NCBI GenBank assembly: GCA_964597535.1
Contig: CAZQYB010000008.1
Location: 1 to 32,606 of the forward strand
Direction of reading: 5' to 3'
Origin: CAZQYB01 sp964597535
GTDB taxonomy: Bacteria > Planctomycetota > Phycisphaerae > Sedimentisphaerales > Anaerobacaceae
Length of the DNA stretch: 32,606 nucleotides
Part shown: piece by piece, positions 16,918 to 24,188 of the stretch
How positions within the stretch are numbered: position 1 is the stretch's first letter
Layout: each line of letters begins with the position of its first letter
Notes under the pieces: model-generated
The model's input: only the letters and a program-made list of their open reading frames with translations
Databases searched by the model: none
What the model was told of the DNA's origin: nothing
Made by a program: the position numbers and the translations under genes

Positions 16918-19533
16918 ATGGCGACAGAAAATCAACAAATTACTCCCGAAGAGAATACTTCCGAGCCGCCATTGGACCATAAGTTATTTGCAGGTGAAGG
17001 GCACAACCAACTCTCGGAGCGTGAAGTATTTGCCGGAGACGAAGATTTTTACAAACTACTGGCAGATTCAGGCCAGACTACTGCGACTCGACAACCCGCC
17101 GGCCTAAGCCAACCGCAACCGCAACCACAACCGCAACCACAACCGCAACCGCTGCCGGTGCCGATTAGGTATAAGCGTTTTTCAACCATCCAGAAAGTCC
17201 TCATTGCCGGTATTGTTACGATAGCGGCAATGTTGTTATATACACTGTTGAAATCTCCATCAGGACCTGTTAGCAGCCGGTCGCCGAGACCTACAGGCCA
17301 GATATTAACCGGCATTCGGCAAACAGCTCCTACGAAATTACCAACCGAGCACCCCCCCCAGATAGTGCAGCAACCAAAACCAGCGCCACCACCAACACAA
17401 TCACTGTCTTTGAAAGTTGCCGAAACATTCTATCAGAAAAAAAGCTACGATGAGGCATTTACCGCCTATAACCAGCTTCGTCAGGGCCTTCCAACGAACA
17501 CAGAAGAGGAATTGCCCAGGGATTTTCTTCAGCTAAGAATGGCCTTGTGTATGAAAAAGTCGGCTGATTTCGACCAGGCCGGGCGCTTATTTAGAACGGT
17601 TTTACAAAGTCGCTCTCCTATTGTAAGAGCTGTCGCCAATTACCAGCTCAGCTTACTTGAAATGCAGAAAAAGCAATACTTGAAGGCGCGGACCAGAGCT
17701 TATCAAGCGATTGCCTTGATTAGTGCGGTGGATTTCAACAGAGAGCGTCTTCTACTACTCAACCGCGATTGTCACTTCCTGGTTGCTGAGTCGATAACCA
17801 GGAACGTTCTTTCACTTTGTGACGCCGACAAAGACCTTCCCGCAGAGTTGTGGAGCAGCTTGGAGGTTGACCCTTTCGCCAACCTGAGCAATGAAGAACT
17901 GCGACCCCTTTTGAGTTCCGGCTCAGAGCAGCTAACTAAAGGGCTGCTTGGCCCTCAAGTCCAAGAGCTCGTCAATCCCGCACCAATTAGGCGTGAGCCT
18001 AAGCCAATTGGTGCGGGACCGCCTCGCTGGTCTGTTATTTGCCACGGAGCATCGATTGAAGAGCTCCTTACAAAATTTGCTGCCAATGCAGGTCTTGATA
18101 TTCGCTGGGCGTCCGGCCTCAATTCAATTGGGATTCGAAGAAGGCCGGTGAGTTTGTACCTGCCGGCGACAACAACACAGCAATTTGCCACTGTGGCAGC
18201 CGGCTGCGCCGGCTTGCTGGCACGTCTCGATGAAAAAGGGCTCGTAACTATTTCCAATCCAGCAGACTATTCGTCTTTATCGGAACAGATATCTTTGCTC
18301 AGTCAGGAAGCTATTTCACTTTGGCGAAGATTTTTACTTACATTTTATAATGACAAACGCATCCCCAATGCTCATTTTGCTCTGGGACTTTTACAAACTC
18401 AGAAAGACCAAGTTAGCGATGCCATTGCGGAGTACAAATTAGTGACCAATCGTTTTTCACACACGTCTTTGGCGCCGTTCGCTCTGTTACACTCGAGCAA
18501 ACTCAAAAGCAATCTGCATGACTATTCTGGTGCCCGGGACGATCTGGAACAACTGATTGGGCAATACCCTGATACAGAAATTGCCAACCAGGCCTGTTTG
18601 CATCTTGCCGACGTCACAATGAAAGCAGGGCTTAATGCGGAGGCCGCACGACTCTATCGCAAAGTTTACAATCTTGGTTTCTCCCTGGAATCACAAACGG
18701 TCTCTGCTCTTGGAGCCGGCAGATGTTTCTATCGGATAGGAGACTTTCAATCGGCGGCACAGTGGCTGATTCGGTACATCAGCTTTGCCAAAGACCACGC
18801 AGGCGAGGATTTGTGTTCGGCCTATTTCCTCTTGGGCAAAAGTAGCTTGGCTTTAGGAAACTCCCGGCAGGCCTGCGATGCTTTTCAATGTGCGTTGGCA
18901 GGGCAACTTTCAAAAGAAGAATATGTAGAGATTGTATCAGCCCTGGTTAAAGTGCATATAAAGACGGGGAATTCCATACGGGCGCTTGATATATTAGAGA
19001 ACACACAGCCCTGGCAGTTCTCAGAAAAAGAATCTATCGAGATATTACTGCTCAAAAGCGAAATCCTTCGGACGATGGGTCTGGTTAATAAAGCTATCGT
19101 GGCACTTCATCATAGGGCTGAATATATTTCCGACCCACAGTTAAAGGCTAAACTGTCTTTCGAACTCGCTGAATGTTATATAGCTGAAGGAAATCTTGAA
19201 CTTGCCCGTGAGAGCTTAACCGAAATTCTTATCACTGTTGAGCCCGGGCCTTTGTTGCATGAAGTCGCATTTAAATTGGCTGATGTTTGTTTGAAACTGG
19301 GTCAAAATGCCGAAGCTATATCTATTTGTTCGCAACTCTTAAAATCAGACCCATCATCGCGAATAAAGCAAAAAACCTTGAGCATCCTGGCAACAGCCTA
19401 TAACAGGAAGAAAAATTATGACAAGGCAGTATTGACTCTTTCGGGCCGATGGAATGGGTTCAAGGCACCAAGTGAAGAGGGAATGTTTCCCGGCCCGGCC
19501 GTCACAGACCAATCCTCTACACGAACAAAATAA
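16918..19533 (+). CDS. Bitopic TPR protein with possible STN-like domain, head of flagellar operon
   Basis: An 871-residue protein of no family I can name. Order: cytoplasmic N-terminus (1-90) ending in a Gln-Pro repeat (64-80); one membrane helix (about 92-112, VLIAGIVTIAAMLLYTLL); a Pro-rich linker; periplasmic TPR-like helices (about 160-300); a beta/alpha segment at about 370-445 (SVICHGASIEELLTKFAANA, then GLDIRW) that resembles the STN domain found at the start of secretins and TonB receptors; then TPR repeats to about 855 (for example AIAEYKLVTNRFSHTSLAPF). I start at the ATG at 16918; a TTG 13 codons earlier is possible. It is the first gene behind a sigma-54 promoter and precedes a second TPR gene by 16 bases, so a flagellar envelope scaffold role is inferred. 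STN identity is tentative. Confidence 0.75.
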   Translation: MATENQQITPEENTSEPPLDHKLFAGEGHNQLSEREVFAGDEDFYKLLADSGQTTATRQPAGLSQPQPQPQPQPQPQPLPVPIRYKRFSTIQKVLIAGIVTIAAMLLYTLLKSPSGPVSSRSPRPTGQILTGIRQTAPTKLPTEHPPQIVQQPKPAPPPTQSLSLKVAETFYQKKSYDEAFTAYNQLRQGLPTNTEEELPRDFLQLRMALCMKKSADFDQAGRLFRTVLQSRSPIVRAVANYQLSLLEMQKKQYLKARTRAYQAIALISAVDFNRERLLLLNRDCHFLVAESITRNVLSLCDADKDLPAELWSSLEVDPFANLSNEELRPLLSSGSEQLTKGLLGPQVQELVNPAPIRREPKPIGAGPPRWSVICHGASIEELLTKFAANAGLDIRWASGLNSIGIRRRPVSLYLPATTTQQFATVAAGCAGLLARLDEKGLVTISNPADYSSLSEQISLLSQEAISLWRRFLLTFYNDKRIPNAHFALGLLQTQKDQVSDAIAEYKLVTNRFSHTSLAPFALLHSSKLKSNLHDYSGARDDLEQLIGQYPDTEIANQACLHLADVTMKAGLNAEAARLYRKVYNLGFSLESQTVSALGAGRCFYRIGDFQSAAQWLIRYISFAKDHAGEDLCSAYFLLGKSSLALGNSRQACDAFQCALAGQLSKEEYVEIVSALVKVHIKTGNSIRALDILENTQPWQFSEKESIEILLLKSEILRTMGLVNKAIVALHHRAEYISDPQLKAKLSFELAECYIAEGNLELARESLTEILITVEPGPLLHEVAFKLADVCLKLGQNAEAISICSQLLKSDPSSRIKQKTLSILATAYNRKKNYDKAVLTLSGRWNGFKAPSEEGMFPGPAVTDQSSTRTK
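17110..17151 (+). repeat. Hexanucleotide repeat CAACCR x7 encoding Gln-Pro
   Basis: Seven tandem copies of CAACCG/CAACCA encode the Gln-Pro run before the membrane helix of the large TPR protein. Copy number could vary by slippage in six-base steps without breaking the frame, as in the extended linkers of TonB-like proteins. Confidence 0.85.
17977..18017 (+). repeat. Nested inverted repeat within the TPR gene
   Basis: Outer arms CCCGCACCAATT and AATTGGTGCGGG are perfect 12-base complements; inside them TTAGGC-GTGA-GCCTAA can form a second stem with a GNRA-type loop. It encodes PAPIRREPKPIGAG at the linker before the STN-like segment. It could be an inserted palindromic repeat unit or an mRNA structure. 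Confidence 0.65.
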
Positions 19534-19549
19534 AACAGGACCGTCAACA

Positions 19550-20602
19550 ATGAAAACAAAAGGCAAAAACTTAACACAAAATTATGATTCAAAACTTAAA
19601 GCTTCTTCAAGTTTGAGTTTTAAGTTTTGCTCTTGTGTTTTCCACTTTTCGCTTTTGGCTTTTTGTTTCTTATCTTCTGATTCGAGAGCTGGAATTTCAT
19701 CAGAACAACTCGAGCCGACCAAGCTTTCTATATCACATTTAGCCAAACTATCACAGGATGTGAACACGCCGGATGTCTCGGCGCAGGTTACGAAGCTTCA
19801 ATCAATCTGGCGGGAGCCGTCAAAAACCAGCCCCTCCCTCTTGTGGCAAGTAGGTGACGTTGGTCCGGTAGGATTTGCGTCTCAGGTTGACCGAAATTCG
19901 CCGCAGAGCAATCTCAATATTGTAGAAAATCTAAATACTCGCCTCAAACACCAATTGTGGCGGGCTCGCATTAGTAGCCCCAAAAGCGAAGAGGACAAGG
20001 AAAGCAAAGATGAACTTCAGCAGCTAATTAAGCAGATTTACTCCATTGAATTTAAACCGCGGAATGAAACCCGTAAACCTATTATTGCCGTTAAGTCCGT
20101 GCCCTCAACTGGACCCGATGGAACTTTAGTCGATACAAATGTGCCGGAGGAACGTGAAGAAAAAGAAATCAAACCCAAACTGCCATACGAGCCGGTAAGC
20201 GAACAAACCCTGCAAATGCTCAGGAATCTGCTGCAACATCCTGGCCAACTGGACAATCCTTTTGAGATGGGAGAGGTTCTGTTTCTTAGCGGGCATCTCA
20301 AAGAAGCGGCTATTGTTTACAAGGAAGCCCTTAATCGAAAGAATCCGGACGAGGCAGACTCGGCTCAGGACAGGGCCTGGATTTTATTTCAAATAGGCAA
20401 TTGTCTGAGAAATGATGATTTGCCGGCTGCGAGCAAAATGTACAAGCAACTGATTGCGGAATACCCCGATTCGCCGTGGTCGGATTTGGCAAAAGCTCAG
20501 CGAAAATTGATTGATTGGTGCCTTAAAGATAAACCCCGAACGTTGATAACCAGGAGCGAATTTTCAGATTCCTTAGTTGAAAACGGAGTATCCCGGAAGT
20601 GA
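19550..20602 (+). CDS. Exported TPR protein, partner of the upstream TPR protein
   Basis: 350 residues, no family recognised. A basic N-terminus and hydrophobic segment (about residues 26-44, CSCVFHFSLLAFCFL) look like a long signal peptide or anchor. A long charged and probably disordered middle (about 60-210) is followed by two TPR-like repeats (about 225-330, for example GEVLFLSGHLKEAAIVYKEA). I start at the ATG at 19550, preceded by AGGA, because it lies just after the previous stop at 19533; the frame continues upstream inside that gene. Its stop overlaps the GTG start of the next activator gene by a few bases, so it is in the same operon. Probable periplasmic scaffold acting with the larger TPR protein (inference). 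Confidence 0.7.
   Translation: MKTKGKNLTQNYDSKLKASSSLSFKFCSCVFHFSLLAFCFLSSDSRAGISSEQLEPTKLSISHLAKLSQDVNTPDVSAQVTKLQSIWREPSKTSPSLLWQVGDVGPVGFASQVDRNSPQSNLNIVENLNTRLKHQLWRARISSPKSEEDKESKDELQQLIKQIYSIEFKPRNETRKPIIAVKSVPSTGPDGTLVDTNVPEEREEKEIKPKLPYEPVSEQTLQMLRNLLQHPGQLDNPFEMGEVLFLSGHLKEAAIVYKEALNRKNPDEADSAQDRAWILFQIGNCLRNDDLPAASKMYKQLIAEYPDSPWSDLAKAQRKLIDWCLKDKPRTLITRSEFSDSLVENGVSRK
19590..19629. repeat. Inverted repeat in a low-complexity AT-rich tract
   Basis: CAAAACTTAAA (19590-19600) and TTTAAGTTTTG (19619-19629) are perfect 11-base inverted arms. They sit in a tract from about 19500 to 19680 whose base composition (A-rich then T-rich) differs from its neighbours and which encodes the N-terminus of the second TPR protein. 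It has the look of a dispersed palindromic repeat captured as coding sequence. Confidence 0.5.
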
Positions 20603-22116
20603 TTGAAACTCAAGTAAATAATGCAAAGCAACTTCAGCAAAGACCGGATACAACAAGTGTGTTGATAGTTGATAATGACCCCGAACTGGCTCGGTTAATG
20701 CTTAAGATTTTAGCTCGCAAGGGGATTCACGGAACAATTGCACACGATAAAAGTACTGCTCTTGGTTTTCTCAACAAGAACAATTACGACCTTGTATTCA
20801 CCAGTGACAAAGTGAGTCCGCGGGCCGAGTTGCCCGGCTATCCACAGAGTAGTTTCGAGCTGCTTAGGAAAATCAGGGCAAATTCGCCGGAGCTGCCGGT
20901 GATTATGTTGGCGGAAGCTGAAAACCAAAGCGCACAAAACCAGCAGCGAACTATTGAGACGGCCGTTAAGGCCATCCGTCAGGGCTGTTGTGATTTCCTA
21001 ATCAAGCCGGTCGGCTGGGAAAGAATAGAGGTCCTGTTGAATACCTTCCTCCCCAACCACAGCGTTTCAACCGTAGCTTCAGCCGACGATCCTAACACGC
21101 CGGGACACAGCCTTTATCAGATTGTGGGCAGAAGTCCGGAATTGCTTCAAACCATCGAGTTGGCCAAAAAAATAGCTCCAACCTCAGTGCCTGTCTTGAT
21201 AAGCGGTGAAAGCGGAACGGGCAAGGAGCTAATCTCTTATCTTATCCATCACAAAAGCAGAAGGATTCAGGGACCGTACATCCGAGTCAATTGTGCGGCA
21301 TTAAGTGACTCGCTTCTTGAAAGCGAGCTGTTTGGCCATGAGAAGGGTGCTTTCACGGGCGCCCATACTCAGCGCAAGGGACGATTCGAAATGGCGCATG
21401 GTGGGACTTTGCTGTTGGATGAAATCGCTGAAACGCCCGTAAAATTCCAGGCCAAGCTGTTGCGGGTACTTGAGCAGCAGGATTTTGAACGTGTCGGTGG
21501 AGAGAAACAAGTCAAAGTCGATGTTCGAATAATAAGTACTACCAATAGGGATTTATTGCAGGAAGTTCAACAGGGCCGATTCCGCCAGGACCTTTACTAT
21601 CGGTTAAGCGGTGTAAGATTAGTTATTTCGCCTCTGAGGAGACGCAGTGAGGACTTGCCTGACCTCGTATGGCATCTTGTCAACCTTTACGCACGGGAAG
21701 CGCAACGTCGTATTACTAAACTTGACCCTGCAATGATGGATATTTTTGCCAAGTACCATTGGCCTGGCAACATCCGGCAATTGCGAAATGTTGTGCTGAC
21801 ATCACTGATTTTTGGAGTTGGCCAGACCTTATCATTAGCTGATGTCTCATGGCTTTTTGATGAGCTGCGGCCACTCCCACAGGAGGAGGATTGCAACTTT
21901 GCCAAACAAGCGCAAAACGCCGAGCCAAGTAGTTCTCAAATGTCGGAACTGGCAGGGATGCCGCTTGTGCAAATAGAGCGGCGGGCGATACTGGACACCT
22001 TACGCCAGACAGCAGGTAACCAGACAAAAGCTGCAAAGGTATTAGGCATTAGTGACAGAACATTGCGGGACAAGATACGTCGATACCGGCAGCAAGGGTG
22101 CTTGGAGTTAGTTTGA
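20599..22116 (+). CDS. Second sigma-54-dependent response regulator
   Basis: A 505-residue NtrC-family activator. The REC domain (about 19-150) keeps the acidic pair (VDNDPE) and the lysine (LIKPVG), but the phospho-acceptor position appears to be Ser69 followed by Asp70 (DLVFTSD). The AAA+ domain (about 175-410) has GESGTGKE (203-210), canonical GAFTGA (250-255) and TLLLDE (270-275). The Fis-type helix-turn-helix is KAAKVLGISDRTLRDKIRRY. The start is GTG, with GGAG about ten bases upstream, overlapping the previous stop. It is inside the flagellar operon between the TPR pair and fliL, so it may feed back on sigma-54 promoters of the same regulon. FlrC/FlbD-like role is inferred. Confidence 0.88.
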   Translation: MIETQVNNAKQLQQRPDTTSVLIVDNDPELARLMLKILARKGIHGTIAHDKSTALGFLNKNNYDLVFTSDKVSPRAELPGYPQSSFELLRKIRANSPELPVIMLAEAENQSAQNQQRTIETAVKAIRQGCCDFLIKPVGWERIEVLLNTFLPNHSVSTVASADDPNTPGHSLYQIVGRSPELLQTIELAKKIAPTSVPVLISGESGTGKELISYLIHHKSRRIQGPYIRVNCAALSDSLLESELFGHEKGAFTGAHTQRKGRFEMAHGGTLLLDEIAETPVKFQAKLLRVLEQQDFERVGGEKQVKVDVRIISTTNRDLLQEVQQGRFRQDLYYRLSGVRLVISPLRRRSEDLPDLVWHLVNLYAREAQRRITKLDPAMMDIFAKYHWPGNIRQLRNVVLTSLIFGVGQTLSLADVSWLFDELRPLPQEEDCNFAKQAQNAEPSSSQMSELAGMPLVQIERRAILDTLRQTAGNQTKAAKVLGISDRTLRDKIRRYRQQGCLELV

Positions 22117-22157
22117 TAACAATGTTCCCATAAAAAAATTGAATGCAAAGGGGAAAA

Positions 22158-22730
22158 ATGGCAGATGCAGATGATACAAAAAAGCAGGAAGATTCAGAAC
22201 CAGTAAAGAAAGATGAGGCGTCGCGTGGCGGTATGTTGCAGTGGATAATAATGGCTGTTGTAGTGGTCATTTTCGCCGGTGCCGGCTTCGGACTCGGCCG
22301 ATTGTTTGCCGGTGGCAGCACGCCCAAAACAGCCGAACCTTCTCAACAAGACCAACCGACCTTGACAGAAAACCCAAAAGCCAATGATTCAACAACAAAC
22401 TCTCAAGAAGGCTGGATTTACGAGTTGGAGCCCGTTGTGGCCTGTCTCGATGAACCCGGCGTAACACGATATATTCGGGCAGCTCTCAGGTTGGAAATCA
22501 GTTCCGAGCTGGATCAAAAGCAGGGTACTGTTTTACTTGAGGAGAAAAAACCCATCCTGGTAAACTGGCTTTCCATTTACCTGGCAAGTCTGAAAATTGA
22601 CGACATCAGAGGCGAGAGAAATCAGAAACATATTCAATTGCAAATACTCGACGCTTTTAACGAAAAACTCTTTCCCGATGCTAAGCCTCAAATCAGGAAA
22701 ATTCTTTTTAAGGAATTCGTTGCACAATGA
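22158..22730 (+). CDS. fliL: Flagellar basal body-associated protein FliL
   Basis: FliL is a single-pass inner-membrane protein around the stator and MS ring that supports torque. The 190-residue protein has a charged cytoplasmic start, one helix at about 27-49 (MLQWIIMAVVVVIFAGAGFG), and a periplasmic domain with the family pattern YELEPVVACLDEPGVTRYIR, then AALRLEI, ending in ILFKEFVAQ. I use the ATG at 22158 because AAGGGG lies a few bases upstream; an ATG five codons earlier overlaps that site. The stop overlaps the fliM start (ATGA). Confidence 0.93.
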   Translation: MADADDTKKQEDSEPVKKDEASRGGMLQWIIMAVVVVIFAGAGFGLGRLFAGGSTPKTAEPSQQDQPTLTENPKANDSTTNSQEGWIYELEPVVACLDEPGVTRYIRAALRLEISSELDQKQGTVLLEEKKPILVNWLSIYLASLKIDDIRGERNQKHIQLQILDAFNEKLFPDAKPQIRKILFKEFVAQ

Positions 22731-23692
22731 GCAGTGCTCTTACTAATAAATTTAACAGGGAAAAGATACAACAACTGCTCGCTGCTGTCGGTTCCAGACC
22801 GACAGAGGACACTACGCAAATAGAGGCCACAGAATACGATTGGCACCAGCCTCACTATTTTAGCAGCAGTCAACTCAAGAAGCTTGATGATTTCACAAAA
22901 AAAACAGCCGCAATGCTCACTAAGAAATTTACCGATTTATGTCACAGCAGCTTCAATGTGACAGTTGCTTCGACAACACAGCACTATGCTGATGAATTTC
23001 TTGGCCAAACCTCAGAAAGCAAAAACGATGATTGTCACCTGGCTTTCGGCGCCGACGGGAATCATCTATGTGGAATTATCAGCATACCTTCACAAACCGC
23101 AGCTACCCTGGTGACACAATTGCTCGGTGGTTCCGAATCCGAGAAAGATTCAGATAAGGCCTTGTCGCAATTGGAAGAATCGCTTTTATTGGATATCGCA
23201 TGTGCCATTGTTGAGATACTTTCCGGCTTTTATGATAATTACGATTTCCATCCGACCGGAAGCATTGTCAAAGGCCAGTTGCCCATTGAACTGCGAGGCA
23301 CAGAGGAACTCTGCAGGATTACTTTTAACGTCAAAAAAGCCGACTCAGAAAACAGTTCCGAAGCTCGACTTTTAATATCCTGTGAGACACTGGATTCTAT
23401 AGTAGGAAAAACCCTACAAGCTGCCAGCGTATTCTCGGCTGAAGATACTTCAAAAGCGGTTCTTGACCATTTGCAGGAAGTGCCGATTTCTGTTACTGCT
23501 CAACTTGGCTCTGTAATGCTTAATTTTGAAGAAGTAATGAGTCTTCAGGCCGATGATATATTGCTACTTGATAAAGCAATCGATGAGCCGGTCGAGCTGA
23601 TTGCCGACGGCCGGGTATTGTTTCACGGACAGGTCGCAAAATCAACCGGCAGGTACGCTATGGTAATTACGAAATTATGTGACACGGAATAA
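22727..23692 (+). CDS. fliM: Flagellar motor switch protein FliM
   Basis: FliM is the C-ring subunit that binds CheY-P and switches rotation. The 321-residue protein has the CheC-like middle domain (about 40-230) and a C-terminal SpoA/FliN-like domain (about 245-320: VPISVTAQLGSVMLNFEEVM and DDILLLDKAIDEPVELIADG). It overlaps fliL by four bases and is followed by fliN after 48 bases. The N-terminal CheY-binding peptide, usually LSQxEIDxLL, reads FNREKIQQLLAAVG, so it is altered. The overall match to FliM is clear from order, length and SpoA domain. Confidence 0.92.
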   Translation: MSSALTNKFNREKIQQLLAAVGSRPTEDTTQIEATEYDWHQPHYFSSSQLKKLDDFTKKTAAMLTKKFTDLCHSSFNVTVASTTQHYADEFLGQTSESKNDDCHLAFGADGNHLCGIISIPSQTAATLVTQLLGGSESEKDSDKALSQLEESLLLDIACAIVEILSGFYDNYDFHPTGSIVKGQLPIELRGTEELCRITFNVKKADSENSSEARLLISCETLDSIVGKTLQAASVFSAEDTSKAVLDHLQEVPISVTAQLGSVMLNFEEVMSLQADDILLLDKAIDEPVELIADGRVLFHGQVAKSTGRYAMVITKLCDTE

Positions 23693-23740
23693 AACATAAA
23701 CCAGGTTACGAACACTTGATAATTAAAAGGAAATAAAGAT

Positions 23741-24148
23741 ATGGCAGAGACAGCGGAAGCCGTAAAAGAAAAATCACAAGAAAAACAGCAACAGCAAAAA
23801 GACACTGCACAAGAAGATACAAAAACACAGGCACAATCGGCTGAATTTTCTGAAGCTACCGGTGCTGAGGCCGCAGGTGCCGGTGGAAGTATCGACATCT
23901 TACTGGATATGAATATACCTGTCACGGTCACTATTGGTAAAAAAGAGATGACGATTCGGCAGCTCTTACAGCTCGGACCTGACTCGGTACTAAAGCTCGA
24001 CAAACCCATTGATGCACCGGTGGATTTGTACCTGAAAGACACTAAGTTTGCTACGGGTAATGTAGTTGTGGTGGACGGCAGGTTCGCCGTCAAGATAAAA
24101 GAGATTATTGGCCTCGGCGATTCAACTGCGAACCCGACCGAGCCATAA
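23741..24148 (+). CDS. fliN: Flagellar motor switch protein FliN
   Basis: FliN forms the base of the C-ring and helps dock export substrates. The 135-residue protein has a Gln/Glu/Ala-rich N-terminal tail (1-45) followed by a textbook SpoA domain: DILLDMNIPVTVTIGKKEMT, then LLQLGPDSVLKLDKPIDAPV and GRFAVKIKEII. AAGGA precedes the ATG. Directly upstream of flhA. Confidence 0.96.
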   Translation: MAETAEAVKEKSQEKQQQQKDTAQEDTKTQAQSAEFSEATGAEAAGAGGSIDILLDMNIPVTVTIGKKEMTIRQLLQLGPDSVLKLDKPIDAPVDLYLKDTKFATGNVVVVDGRFAVKIKEIIGLGDSTANPTEP

Positions 24149-24188
24149 ATCATAATCACCGCGAATTCTGCTTTGGAGAAAAAGCATA

